A stretch of 64,000 nt of DNA from Acidobacteriota bacterium. GTDB taxonomy: Bacteria; Acidobacteriota; Terriglobia; Terriglobales; Acidobacteriaceae. Shown one piece after another: positions 1 through 8,474 of this stretch (the first letter of the stretch is position 1; the number at the start of each line of letters is the position of its first letter). The position numbers and the translations under genes were made by a program. The notes under the pieces were generated by a model. It was not told the DNA's origin. It made no database searches and was given only the letters and a program-made list of their open reading frames with translations. The stretch is from NCBI GenBank assembly GCA_021791875.1, contig JAJYVU010000001.1, positions 62,001 to 126,000 of the forward strand, read 5' to 3'.

Positions 1-41
1 GGGCGTATCTTGCGGTCAATCGTTTTATCAGGAGATTTCGG

Positions 42-2000
42 ATGCGTTCTTTGCTGCGCTGGCTGGGTTGCGTTCTGGTGATGGGGTGCGTTGCGTTGCC
101 GTCGGGTGCGCAGACGGAAGCGAGCGGAGGGTTGGCGATTCCCGCGCCGACTGCGGAGCACCAGAATTTCAAGGTCGCAGTGTATATCCCGGTGAACGTG
201 GTGGAAAGGATGTACAGCGACCATGCATGGCTCGAGAGCTCATGGAAAGAGATTACGAGCCATGTGAAGGTGGACAAGGTTTACATCGAGACGTATCGCA
301 GCCGGAACATCGCGAGCAGCGCGGCGATCGACGGTGTGAAGCAATTCTTCAAGAGCCAGGGCGTTGAGGTTGCCGGAGGGATTGCGTATTCGGACAGGGA
401 CAACGGGCAGTTCAAGTCCTTCTGCTACACGAATCCGGCGGATCGCGCGTATGTGAAGAGCGTGGCGGAGCTCACGGCGCGGCATTTCAACCACATTATT
501 CTGGACGATTTTTTCTTCAACAATACGAAGACGCCTTCGGACATTGCGGCGAAGGGGAATCAGAGCTGGTCGCAGTTTCGCTTGAAGCTGATGGATGAGG
601 TTTCGCGCGACCTGGTGGTGGGTGCGGCGAAGTCGGTGAATCCGAAAGTGCAGATTGTGATCAAGTTTCCGAACTGGTATCCGGATTTTCATGCGAACGG
701 CTACGACCTGAAGAACGAACCGCACATATTCAGCGGGATCTATACGGGTACGGAAACGCGAGATCCGGTGATTACGGACCAGAATCTGCAGCAGTACGAG
801 AGCTACGAGATCATCCGCTACTTTGACAATGTAGCGCCGGGCGAGAATGGCGGTGGATGGGTAGATACATTCAGCATCCGGTATGTGGACCGCTATGCAG
901 AAGAGCTGTGGGACACGATGCTGGCGAAAGCGCCGCAGATCATGCTGTTTGAGTATACGGCGCTGCTGAGGCCGGCGATGCCGGGAGATCGCGGAGAGTG
1001 GGCGAATCTGCCGACGAGTTTTAACTACGAGAAGCTGTACGGGAGAGAGATGTTCCGCATGAGCAAGTTCGGCTTCCATATCCACTATCCGACATTCGCG
1101 GCAGTAGCCGGAGATGCTCTGGCGGAGATCGACCCACTGGTGGGTAAGCTGGGGACGCCGATGGGGATTGATTTGTATCGGCCGTATTACTCGACGGGTG
1201 AGAAGTTTCTAGAAGAGTATCTGGGGATGATGGGGATACCGATCAACATGGTGCCGGAGTTTCCGAAGGGTGCGAAGATGCTGATCCTGACGAAATCGGC
1301 GGCGGCAGACCCAAATATTGTGCAGGAAATCAAGGGCAACCTGATGGCGGGCGGTGATGTGGTGGTGACATCAGGGTTGGTGAAGGCGCTGGAGCCGCGT
1401 GGTTTCGGGAGCATTTGCGAGTTGCATGTGGCGGACCGGCAGTTGCGAATTGATAAGTACTGGTCGGCATTTGGCGCGGGCAATGGAACTGCGATGGGTT
1501 CGACGCCGGGCAAGGATGAGGTGATGGTTCCGGCAGTGGTGTATGAGACGAACGATGCGTGGCCGGTGGTGCGGGGCACTGCGAATGGGTATGGCGCGCC
1601 TCTGTTGCTGATGGATCACTACGGGCACGGGAATTTGTTTGTGCTGACTATTCCGGACAACTTTAACGACTTGTACGATTTGCCACAGCCGGTGTTGACG
1701 TCGATCAAGAGCTACATCATGCGGAGTTTTCCGGTGACGATGGATGCGCCGAGCCAGGTGAGCCTGTTTGCTTATAACAACGGGACTTTTGTGGTGGAGT
1801 CTTACCGGAACAAGCCGGTGACCGTGACGGTTTCTGTGCTGGGCGAAGGCAAAAAACTCGAGAACCTGGTGACAGGCGTGCAGCTTACAGGCGAGACGAT
1901 CCAGCATCCCATGCTTGCGCAGATGCCGGGTGCTTCCGCACGAACGAGCTTTACGGTGACGGTGCTGCCACACAGCTATGTGGGGTTTAGAGCTGAGTAG
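42..2000 (+). CDS. Secreted protein of unknown function with a possible glycosidase-like barrel
   Basis: This 652-residue protein starts with a signal peptide: Arg residues, a hydrophobic stretch, then a cleavage-like SGAQ around residue 24. The ATG at 42 follows an AGGAGA ribosome site at 30-35 with a 6-nt gap, so the start is well supported. The mature part has alternating segments such as VYIETYRS, HIILDDFFF and IVIKFPNWYP, which resemble beta-strand ends of a TIM barrel. The C-terminal 150 residues look like a beta-rich accessory domain. I cannot assign a family. A secreted hydrolase acting on carbohydrate is possible but unproven. It stands alone on the plus strand, and the next gene converges on it. 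Confidence 0.75.
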   Translation: MRSLLRWLGCVLVMGCVALPSGAQTEASGGLAIPAPTAEHQNFKVAVYIPVNVVERMYSDHAWLESSWKEITSHVKVDKVYIETYRSRNIASSAAIDGVKQFFKSQGVEVAGGIAYSDRDNGQFKSFCYTNPADRAYVKSVAELTARHFNHIILDDFFFNNTKTPSDIAAKGNQSWSQFRLKLMDEVSRDLVVGAAKSVNPKVQIVIKFPNWYPDFHANGYDLKNEPHIFSGIYTGTETRDPVITDQNLQQYESYEIIRYFDNVAPGENGGGWVDTFSIRYVDRYAEELWDTMLAKAPQIMLFEYTALLRPAMPGDRGEWANLPTSFNYEKLYGREMFRMSKFGFHIHYPTFAAVAGDALAEIDPLVGKLGTPMGIDLYRPYYSTGEKFLEEYLGMMGIPINMVPEFPKGAKMLILTKSAAADPNIVQEIKGNLMAGGDVVVTSGLVKALEPRGFGSICELHVADRQLRIDKYWSAFGAGNGTAMGSTPGKDEVMVPAVVYETNDAWPVVRGTANGYGAPLLLMDHYGHGNLFVLTIPDNFNDLYDLPQPVLTSIKSYIMRSFPVTMDAPSQVSLFAYNNGTFVVESYRNKPVTVTVSVLGEGKKLENLVTGVQLTGETIQHPMLAQMPGASARTSFTVTVLPHSYVGFRAE

Positions 2001-2016
2001 AGATGGCGGTTTGGGA

Positions 2017-2038
2017 GGGGAAGACCGGGGTCTTCCCC
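2017..2038. terminator. Hairpin between convergent genes
   Basis: A perfect 10-bp inverted repeat (GGGGAAGACC / GGTCTTCCCC) with only two bases between the arms lies just after the first gene. There is no T-run, so termination is uncertain. It sits where a bidirectional terminator would be expected between a plus-strand and a minus-strand gene. Confidence 0.35.
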
Positions 2039-2121
2039 AGCCAGGCAGTCGGGCACTCAGTGGTGCATTGCTGCGCGGTTGTGAAATTTCCACTTTTCAA
2101 GAGTTGTGTTTGTTCTGGCTG

Positions 2122-2865
2122 TCAGCGTGCCACTGCCTGCTGCGACCGGATGCGGAAGCCGTCCGGGTCCTTGCCGCGAACATTGCGCCACCAGACCTGA
2201 AAGGTGGGTACATTGATCGTGACGATGAAGAGTTTGCGAAGTTTGCCCGGCGGGCATTGGAGCGGGCGGACGCCGTGCCAGGAATGCGGAGTTCGCTGGA
2301 ATAGCAGGCTTCTATTCCCCCAAGGTTCGAGCGAGGCGGCGACGTTGAGGTCATCAAAGCTGGGAGCGGAATGGGCGCGGAAGCGCCGGCCGCTGTCGAG
2401 AATGAGGATTTCGCCTCCCCAAGCCGGATTCCAGTCCTCTTGAGTATTGAAGTAGAAGATGTGGGTGGCCAATTTGCGGACTGCATCACAGTGCGGGGAT
2501 ACGGCGCAGCCTTCCCATGCGTAATACCACTCGAAGGTAAGGATGAACTTGTGCGGGCCGAGCATGCGGCGGAGGAAAGCCTGGTATTCGCTGCCTTGTA
2601 ATTCGGCGATGAATTCCTTCCACGGAGCTGCGAGCTCGAGATCGGGCCTGTAGTGCAGGAGGTAGCGGTCGTGCGGGGCTTGTCCATAAGCGCGTTTGAC
2701 GCCGACAAGGCGATTGAAGCCGGCAACATCGGGCATGGTCTGGCGCAGGTTCTCATATCCGTCGGGGGTTAGTGGATTTTCCAACGAGACCCATGGATAT
2801 GGCTGCCGGGTTTGGAAATCCTGGGGAGAAGCAATTTGTATGGAAGCAAGATTCAGATGCTGCAT
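2122..2865 (-). CDS. 2-oxoglutarate/Fe(II)-dependent oxygenase family protein
   Basis: The 247-residue product has the double-stranded beta-helix signature of Fe(II)/2OG oxygenases. There is a metal-binding H-x-D in SPHCDAV near residue 126, a distal His in SWHGV near residue 195, and a basic residue in the following GKLRKLF segment that could bind the 2OG carboxylate. Members of this family hydroxylate prolyl or other side chains or small molecules; the substrate here is unknown. There is no signal peptide, so it is cytoplasmic. It is a single-gene unit, and a perfect Crp-like dyad lies about 200 bp upstream. Confidence 0.75.
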   Translation of the reverse strand: MQHLNLASIQIASPQDFQTRQPYPWVSLENPLTPDGYENLRQTMPDVAGFNRLVGVKRAYGQAPHDRYLLHYRPDLELAAPWKEFIAELQGSEYQAFLRRMLGPHKFILTFEWYYAWEGCAVSPHCDAVRKLATHIFYFNTQEDWNPAWGGEILILDSGRRFRAHSAPSFDDLNVAASLEPWGNRSLLFQRTPHSWHGVRPLQCPPGKLRKLFIVTINVPTFQVWWRNVRGKDPDGFRIRSQQAVAR

Positions 2866-3375
2866 TCAGGCACCCCTCAGAAGAGATATTCGGTGACAGA
2901 TTTGTCGGAACGATCCACCGCATCAGCAGCAATTCGCCCTGAGACGGGGAAGCGATTCAAACGCAAATTCACGAGAGACGAAGCGTACGGCCGGTCCCGT
3001 TTCGTGCCAGGCAGGAATCCGACTCAGGGAAGAATGGTCAAGGCGAGTCAAGTGTGCCGTCTGTGACATGGGTCACATGGATACGTCTGCGCAGGTTTCG
3101 AAAAGGTGTCAGCGATCTGACGGGGAGGTATTTCCGGGCAGGTGGCGCAAGGGGATGACTGAGCACCGGAAGCAAGGACTGCGGCAGGAATGTTGCGTTC
3201 GCTTCAGGCGGAATCAGATTCCAGCCAGATAACGCTGGCAGAGGCGCGTTCAGGTCCGATCGAATTTGAGGCGAATATCAGGGGCAATCAATCAAAGCGC
3301 ACGCAAACGAGCATCTGCCACTGACAATCGTGAGGGGATGGACAGCCTGCCAGCCTCCTTGGCAGGCTGCCCTGT
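2866..3375. other. 510-bp stretch with no convincing gene
   Basis: I find no coding region with a good start or a recognisable product here. It contains the dyad at 3062-3077. It also contains a hairpin (CAGCCTGCCA at 3343-3352 with TGGCAGGCTG at 3360-3369) just beyond the stop of the small membrane-protein gene; this may help to end its transcript but lacks a T-run on that strand. Confidence 0.5.
3062..3077. promoter_or_regulatory. Crp/Fnr-family-like dyad TGTGA-N6-TCACA
   Basis: The sequence TGTGACATGGGTCACA is a perfect match to the classical Crp half-site arrangement. It lies about 200 bp upstream of the oxygenase gene. I see no good -10 element at the spacing found for the ccm promoters in this window, so its target is unclear. 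Confidence 0.4.
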
Positions 3376-3648
3376 TTAGCTTAGGTTTTTGACCGCTTCC
3401 ATGATGATGTAACCGAGAATTCCGAGTCCCATGAGGCATGTGACCGCGGTGGCAGCGTAGACATAGGGTGTGAGTTTCTTGGCGCGATTGAGTATCAGTT
3501 CCTGCTCGTGTTGCTGATGTTCGGCATTTGCATCGAGGTACAGCTGATCTTCCTCGTTCTGAAGCAGTGTTCCCCGATAGATCAGGAGCGCGGCGAGAAT
3601 TGTGGCTACAGCAGCCCAGACGATCCAAATGATTGGCCTAACGCCCAT
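3376..3648 (-). CDS. Small two-helix membrane protein
   Basis: The 90-residue product has a hydrophobic helix at about residues 5-24 and another at about 63-83. Between them is a charged, Gln/His/Glu-rich stretch that could form a short coiled coil. The start is supported by GGAGG about 7 nt upstream of the ATG. I do not recognise the family. It is divergent from the Fe-S carrier gene that follows. Confidence 0.6.
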   Translation of the reverse strand: MGVRPIIWIVWAAVATILAALLIYRGTLLQNEEDQLYLDANAEHQQHEQELILNRAKKLTPYVYAATAVTCLMGLGILGYIIMEAVKNLS

Positions 3649-3991
3649 ACAACACCTCCGGTGTATTGACAGAGGCGGCTCCAGATACCAGAGGCCAGCA
3701 ACTGCCTCGGGGCAGGAGGGGCCGTCGACTGCATATTAGCCCCGGTGGGGGGGATTTGCACAGTGATTTTCAACATAGTCTTTGAGTTATGAGTTGACAG
3801 TCTGGCGACCTGTGCCGCCGAAGGGGGCGCTGGGCGGGAAAGTGGTTTGATATCAGCGGGTTTCCGGTTGGGGGGAATCGCGGGGAAGAGTGGGCGCATC
3901 CAAGTAAAGGCCGGCAGTGCGCTGGAAATTGTGGCATCTGCCGGTACATCGAAGGTAAACTGTAAAGAGGAACTTCCAAGGAGATTTGCCC
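3649..3991. other. 343-bp divergent intergenic region
   Basis: This region lies between two divergent genes and should hold both promoters. TTGACA hexamers occur at 3666-3671 and near 3793, but neither has a good -10 at normal spacing. The AAGGAG at 3978-3983 is the ribosome site of the next gene. Nothing coding is evident. Confidence 0.4.
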
Positions 3992-4360
3992 ATGGCAACC
4001 GCAACCAGCACCCCGGAGACTGCACAACTAACCACCCCGCTGACCCTGACCGGAACGGCAGTCGCGAAGGTGCGCGAAATCATGGCAACGCAGGATCCTT
4101 TGCCGACCGGGCTGCGCATTGGCGTGGTAGGCGGCGGTTGCTCGGGTTTCCAGTACTCGATGTCGTTTGAGAATCAGGCCGGGATGATGGACAAGGTACT
4201 AAATTTCGACGGGCTAAAGGTGTATGTCGATGCGACGTCGCTGATGTACCTGCAGGGCTGCGTGGTGGACTACGTGGAGACGCTGGAAGCGGCCGGGTTC
4301 AAGTTCGAGAATCCGAATGTGAAGAACACCTGCGGCTGCGGATCATCGTTCAGCGTGTAA
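3992..4360 (+). CDS. Iron-sulfur cluster carrier, IscA/ErpA (HesB) family
   Basis: This 122-residue A-type carrier has the three conserved cluster-binding Cys of the family: Cys-50 in GGGCSGFQY and the C-terminal CGCG pair at about 114 and 116. Such proteins accept and pass on Fe-S clusters to apo-enzymes in the cytoplasm. Fe-S enzymes in this window that could be clients include ThiC and QueG. The ATG at 3992 is 8 nt from AAGGAG; a TTG two codons upstream is too close to that site. The extra Cys-90 is not part of the usual motif. The gene ends at a strong hairpin shared with the pseudopilin gene. Confidence 0.9.
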   Translation: MATATSTPETAQLTTPLTLTGTAVAKVREIMATQDPLPTGLRIGVVGGGCSGFQYSMSFENQAGMMDKVLNFDGLKVYVDATSLMYLQGCVVDYVETLEAAGFKFENPNVKNTCGCGSSFSV

Positions 4361-4383
4361 CGCGGTACTACGAGATTCCAGGC

Positions 4384-4409
4384 AAAAGGCTCGCTTCGGC
4401 GAGCCTTTT
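4384..4409. terminator. Bidirectional rho-independent terminator
   Basis: AAAAGGCTCGC at 4384-4394 pairs perfectly with GCGAGCCTTTT at 4399-4409 around a TTCG tetraloop. With A and T tracts at the two ends it can terminate transcription from either side, as expected between these convergent genes. Confidence 0.9.
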
Positions 4410-5483
4410 CTATTGTGAGGAACTGGAACCGGAGTTGCCGGAGCCGGATGAATTGGTGCTGCTTCCAGAGTTGCTGGAGTTTCCGGAGTTATTGCTGTTT
4501 CCGGAATTGCTGGAACTGCCGGAGTTGGACAGCGGGTTGGAACTGCCGAAACCGTTGCTGCCGCCGAAGAGACTGTTCGAGTTGCTGGAAGATTTGTTGG
4601 AGCTATTGGAGCCGTTCAGGCTGGTGGCGCCGTTGAGATCGCTCTGGCTTCCGCCGAGGATGGAGACTTTGGCACGCAGCTCGTCAACGATGGGATCGTA
4701 ATTGAACTCCCAGCGGTCGTAGTTACTCTGGGCGCGGTAGTCGACAATGGAGTGCCCCTTGATGGGCGGTACGACGCCGACAAAAGGTGCACTGGTGTGG
4801 AAGCCATCACTTGAGGAGGTGGGCGATCCGAGGGTGGAGGAGCCGTTGAGGCCACCCGTTGGGCTGGAGCCACCCGTTGGGCTGGAGCCGAGCGTTGGGC
4901 TGGAGCCGAGCCCGGAGCCTCCCAGCGATCCGCCCATGGCAGATCCAGGGGCGGAGGAGGAAAGTGGGCTGGAGGTGGGTCCGGCACCAAAGCCCATGCT
5001 GCTGTTGCCGGAGGTGCTGCTGGCAACAGGGGCAGATGCGCCGGAACTGGAACTACCCGATACCGCATACATACCGCCGGAGGCCTGGATCGAGCCGAGA
5101 TCGGAGAGCGGCTTTCCGAAAAGGCCAAGCGGGTGAACATGGGCATGGCCGTATAGGACGAGCTTCCAATCATTCTTGCCGGTGAGGGGATCTTTGCAGG
5201 GTTTCCGGAGAAATCGAACGTTGTTGGTGTCTTCCAGCTGTTTGATGGTGGCGGGGTACTGCTGAAATTGGCGGTAATAGAGCTGGATGGCGCGCTCGTA
5301 CGCCTCGCCGCAGTGGATGGCGTCAATGTCTCTTTGGCGTTTCAGTTCATGAGCCCATCGGGGCGCGGCGATGGCAAGCGAAAGGAGCAGCAGGAAGGTG
5401 AGGAAGATGACGACGAGGAGAACGATGCCGGATTCCGGATCGCCCTGGGGGCGGCGGTGCGCGAATTGTGACGGATGCTGCAT
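4410..5483 (-). CDS. Type II secretion/type IV pilus-like pseudopilin with low-complexity insert and tail
   Basis: The 357-residue protein has a pilin-like N-terminus: a short basic leader, then Gly-Ile after ESG and a long hydrophobic helix at about residues 18-41. A globular part follows with the Tyr/Leu/Pro/Cys pattern common in GspG-like pseudopilins (for example RKPCKDPLTG near residue 95). A second conserved piece with NYDRWEFNYDP lies near residue 260. These two parts are separated by about 100 residues rich in Ser, Gly and Pro, and the last ~75 residues are almost only Ser, Asn and Gly. It is the last gene of the pilus operon. The tail may be a surface-exposed flexible linker, but that is inference. 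Confidence 0.75.
   Translation of the reverse strand: MQHPSQFAHRRPQGDPESGIVLLVVIFLTFLLLLSLAIAAPRWAHELKRQRDIDAIHCGEAYERAIQLYYRQFQQYPATIKQLEDTNNVRFLRKPCKDPLTGKNDWKLVLYGHAHVHPLGLFGKPLSDLGSIQASGGMYAVSGSSSSGASAPVASSTSGNSSMGFGAGPTSSPLSSSAPGSAMGGSLGGSGLGSSPTLGSSPTGGSSPTGGLNGSSTLGSPTSSSDGFHTSAPFVGVVPPIKGHSIVDYRAQSNYDRWEFNYDPIVDELRAKVSILGGSQSDLNGATSLNGSNSSNKSSSNSNSLFGGSNGFGSSNPLSNSGSSSNSGNSNNSGNSSNSGSSTNSSGSGNSGSSSSQ
4852..4905 (-). repeat. Three 18-bp tandem repeats inside the pseudopilin gene
   Basis: Three consecutive 18-bp units (two identical, the third slightly changed) encode Gly-Ser-Ser-Pro-Thr-Gly-type hexapeptides. Such repeats can change in copy number by slippage and would alter the length of the low-complexity insert. 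Confidence 0.75.
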
Positions 5484-5543
5484 GGTGTTTCCTGTTGTGG
5501 GGCTTTGCCGCGAATCGCGCGTGGGCGGCGAAGGCTATGACTC

Positions 5544-6149
5544 TTAACTCCGTGTCAAAGGCAGGCTCTGGGTGTTGTTGTAAAGCAGGTCAGTGACCTG
5601 GATAGAAAAGGGTAGAATCTTGACGATCTTGTAGCGATGGTCGACGACATCGCCCTCCGAGGCGATGTAGATGTTGTTGCCGTGAAGGAGAAAGGCCTTG
5701 CGCACGTTGCCATACGCCTCATATCCGAAGAATTGCAGGTCAATTGGTGGTGGGGGGGGTGGTCCAGCGGGGCCTGTGGCGGTAGCGATTTGCTGCTGAT
5801 TGGGCCGGACGGGGCCCTTGACGGCCTCGATTTTTGCGGGCGGGGCTGAATTCATGGAGAAGATGTTACGTCCGGAGCCGGTGTACCGAATGGATTCAGC
5901 CTGGGCCATGATCTCCGGATGGAGGGTGGGGTCGAGCTTGGACAGACTAACCGGGATGCGCGCTGCGGTGCCGGACCCAGAGGAAGGTGGAGCGGCCGCC
6001 GACGCAGAGGCGGGCTGCGGAGGTGGTGCGGAGGGCGAGCCGAAGAACAACCGGTTGACGTCCCATATGACGAGTCCGAGGACGACTACGCCGAGCACGG
6101 CGGCCGCGATGACTTTCTTCTTATTCTCTGTGCCGAGCTTCAAGGCCAT
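5544..6149 (-). CDS. PilP/GspC-like pilus assembly protein
   Basis: The 201-residue protein has one N-terminal membrane helix at about residues 12-32, then a Pro/Ala/Ser-rich linker and a small periplasmic domain. It ends with a beta-rich part (FFGYEAYGNVRKAFLLHG, SEGDVVDHRYKIVKI) like the homology-region domains of GspC or PilP, which link the inner-membrane platform to the outer-membrane secretin. Its start overlaps the stop of the PilO gene by one base. The family call rests on position and layout more than on clear motifs. Confidence 0.65.
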   Translation of the reverse strand: MALKLGTENKKKVIAAAVLGVVVLGLVIWDVNRLFFGSPSAPPPQPASASAAAPPSSGSGTAARIPVSLSKLDPTLHPEIMAQAESIRYTGSGRNIFSMNSAPPAKIEAVKGPVRPNQQQIATATGPAGPPPPPPIDLQFFGYEAYGNVRKAFLLHGNNIYIASEGDVVDHRYKIVKILPFSIQVTDLLYNNTQSLPLTRS

Positions 6150-6823
6150 CAGCGCACCTCCGCAGAAGAATACGGCGTGAGCGGATAGATGAGCCGGGCG
6201 CTGGTGTTTCCGCTATCGGCGTTGCCGCCGGAGCCGGATGCGGAGGGCGTAGTGGACGACGCGGGAAGGTCAGTAGCGCTGGAACGAAGGTATGTGTCTA
6301 TGCGGATACGGAGGTTGACGAGCCCACCCTGCTGACCGTTGAATGCGAGGCCCGAAATGATGAACAAGACGTGGTGCTTGTCGCGTTCGAGGTCATTGAT
6401 GAAGTGCATGAGGGGCGCATACTGGCCGCTGAGGCTGGCATCAATCTGCACCTGTGCGATGCCGCTGATGGCCGGGGTGGGCGTGTATTGCGCGTTGGCG
6501 AGGCGGACGTTATCCTGCGCGGCAAGATTGCCGAGCTCGGCGGCGATGGTGGAATAGTTTGGCGCGATGCGGGCATCGATGAACTGCGCCGCCTGCTTGC
6601 GAGCATCGTTGACCTTGGATGGAAGGTCGTGAATCTGGCCCATTTTTGCCTGGAGCTGCCCGAACTGGATCTCTTCAGAGGCAAAAGCCGGGCTCTCGTC
6701 GGAGCCGATGGCGTGCATGGCCAGGATGACTTTGGCCCCGAGAAAGATATCGAGCAGGAAGATCGCCACAAGGCCAGCGATGTGCAGATTAAGAAGGGTA
6801 AAGAGGGCGCGAAGTTTTTTCAT
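6149..6823 (-). CDS. pilO: Type IV pilus inner-membrane protein PilO
   Basis: The 224-residue product has a single membrane helix near residues 13-36, a coiled-coil-like segment, and a ferredoxin-like periplasmic domain containing YAPLMHFINDLERDKHHV, typical of PilO. PilO pairs with PilN to connect the cytoplasmic platform and the secretin side. The gene overlaps PilN at its start and PilP-like at its end, which implies translational coupling. The extreme C-terminus is Ser/Gly-rich and probably disordered. Confidence 0.8.
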   Translation of the reverse strand: MKKLRALFTLLNLHIAGLVAIFLLDIFLGAKVILAMHAIGSDESPAFASEEIQFGQLQAKMGQIHDLPSKVNDARKQAAQFIDARIAPNYSTIAAELGNLAAQDNVRLANAQYTPTPAISGIAQVQIDASLSGQYAPLMHFINDLERDKHHVLFIISGLAFNGQQGGLVNLRIRIDTYLRSSATDLPASSTTPSASGSGGNADSGNTSARLIYPLTPYSSAEVR

Positions 6824-7548
6824 GGGCGGGACCTCTTTGCGGGGAGGGTTTGCGGTCTGGCTTTGGTGTGTTTTGCTGCTGCGTGAGGCGTGGGCTGTGC
6901 GGGCCTTGCGGGGGATTGCGGTGCACCGTCAGCCGGCGGTACGGGGTGTGGCAGTGGCCGGTAATCGGCGAGGATGTCAAAGTTCACGTAGGACGGCATG
7001 CTTGCGTTGACAGCGTTGGACTCATTGCCAGCGCCGACCTGAGCCGCGAGGGATTCTGAGGCGAGACGCGGCGAGGCGAAGTAGCGGGAATTCTCAAGAT
7101 TACGAATGAGATCGACGCCGCGATCACGCGGGCCGAGAACGCGCAGACGGATAATCACGTGTCCATTCGGGCGGACGATAGGCTCGAGGTTGACGACCTG
7201 TACGCCGCTGGGGAGAACGGTTTCGAGGTCTTCCATTGTGGCCGTCCAGGAAAAAGCTTTGCGGCGGAAGAGTGAGTTGAGGAAATCGGATTCCTTCAAT
7301 GTGGCAGCGTTTTTCGGCTCGGCCATGAGGTTGCGGTAGCTCTGCTGTTCTTCTTCGAGCGAGCGAACTTGTTCGTGCAATGACTGGACATGCGCCGTGG
7401 CGGCGGCGGCGCTACTCTGCTCCAGGTGGAGCTGGTAGCCGAGGAATGCGCCGGCCAAAGCCAAGATGAGCGTCCAGATGCGCAGGCGGTTATAGAGGGG
7501 CCGCAGCTCAATATAGGGTCGAGTAGCGAGATTGACGGTAATACGCAT
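6820..7548 (-). CDS. pilN: Type IV pilus assembly protein PilN
   Basis: The 242-residue protein opens with MRITVNLATRPY, the short N-terminal cytoplasmic peptide by which PilN docks onto PilM. A membrane helix at about residues 25-43 and a coiled coil rich in Glu/Gln follow, then a periplasmic alpha/beta domain (LPSGVQVVNLEP and ENSRYFASP). The C-terminal 50 residues are Pro/Ala-rich. It shares one base with PilM upstream and overlaps PilO downstream. Confidence 0.85.
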   Translation of the reverse strand: MRITVNLATRPYIELRPLYNRLRIWTLILALAGAFLGYQLHLEQSSAAAATAHVQSLHEQVRSLEEEQQSYRNLMAEPKNAATLKESDFLNSLFRRKAFSWTATMEDLETVLPSGVQVVNLEPIVRPNGHVIIRLRVLGPRDRGVDLIRNLENSRYFASPRLASESLAAQVGAGNESNAVNASMPSYVNFDILADYRPLPHPVPPADGAPQSPARPAQPTPHAAAKHTKARPQTLPAKRSRP

Positions 7549-8474
7549 CAGATTGCGAGCGCTCCTGCGATGCCTGCGGACATTCCGTCCGGAAGTGAAG
7601 CCGCGGACGGCGTGGTGATAAGATCGCGCACTCGCGGGGCAAGGGGATCATTGGTGTCGATGAGGGAATTGAATCCTTCAGCCCCTCCCGGACCGGCGTA
7701 GTAAATGGTCGATGGCAGGGACTGCAAGGTGTCTTCGAAATAGGCCAGTGCAACGGTGACAGCCTGGGCGAGTTCCTCGCGTTGGAGGGCGGGATTCTGG
7801 GGAAGTTCCAGCGTGCGATGGAGCAGGAGATCATCCTGACGGACGATGGCGGTGGTGAGAGTGCTGTGGCTGCGCTTGATAATGAGGGCCGGGCCGTTGG
7901 CACGAAGTGCTGCGAGTGCGGCGATGGTGCTGGTGAGCACGGAGCCGGGTTCGAACCCGGCAGCGCGGATGGCAGACTCGTATTCTGCGAGGATGGGGCG
8001 CGGAATGGCAACAACCAGCACGCGAACCTGTTGCGCCGCCTGCGGAAGAAGCTGGTAGCTGATGGCGGCGTCTTCTACGTCGAACGGGAGCATCTTGCGC
8101 AGGCGGAAGCGCAGGATGGGCAGGGCCTCGCGCTCGCGCGGAGGGAGCGAGTCGAAGTCGAGCAGGAAGACGCGTGCGGCCGCATCGGGAACAATGACGG
8201 TTACATTTTTGCGGCGCGCTCCGACATCTTCGAGCGCTTTGCGAACGGCGGTGGAGACAGCAGGAGCGTCGACGAGATTGGTGCTCTTGAGGCCGGGGGC
8301 AACGGCGCCTTCAGGAATCGATGCATGGCTGAAGGTGAGGGAGTCATCGTCATTGCGTGGTGCTCCCTTTCGCGTTTCGCGGCGCGCAGCCACGACGCCG
8401 CCGGGGAAGATTTCGCAGGCGAGCGGCGGGCGGAGGTGCGAGTTGGCCGGAAGGATGGAGAATTTGAGCGGCAC
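7548..8474 (-). CDS. pilM: PilM-like actin-fold protein of the pilus platform
   Basis: The 308-residue cytoplasmic protein carries parts of the PilM pattern: a SFSHASIPEG-like N-terminal strand, RFRLRKMLPFDVEDAAISYQ near residue 125, and FEPGSVLTSTIAAL near residue 175. PilM has an actin/FtsA fold and recruits PilN. This copy is shorter and more divergent than proteobacterial PilM (about 350 residues), and the nucleotide-binding loops are hard to see. The position between pilB and pilN supports the call. Confidence 0.75.
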   Translation of the reverse strand: MPLKFSILPANSHLRPPLACEIFPGGVVAARRETRKGAPRNDDDSLTFSHASIPEGAVAPGLKSTNLVDAPAVSTAVRKALEDVGARRKNVTVIVPDAAARVFLLDFDSLPPREREALPILRFRLRKMLPFDVEDAAISYQLLPQAAQQVRVLVVAIPRPILAEYESAIRAAGFEPGSVLTSTIAALAALRANGPALIIKRSHSTLTTAIVRQDDLLLHRTLELPQNPALQREELAQAVTVALAYFEDTLQSLPSTIYYAGPGGAEGFNSLIDTNDPLAPRVRDLITTPSAASLPDGMSAGIAGALAI

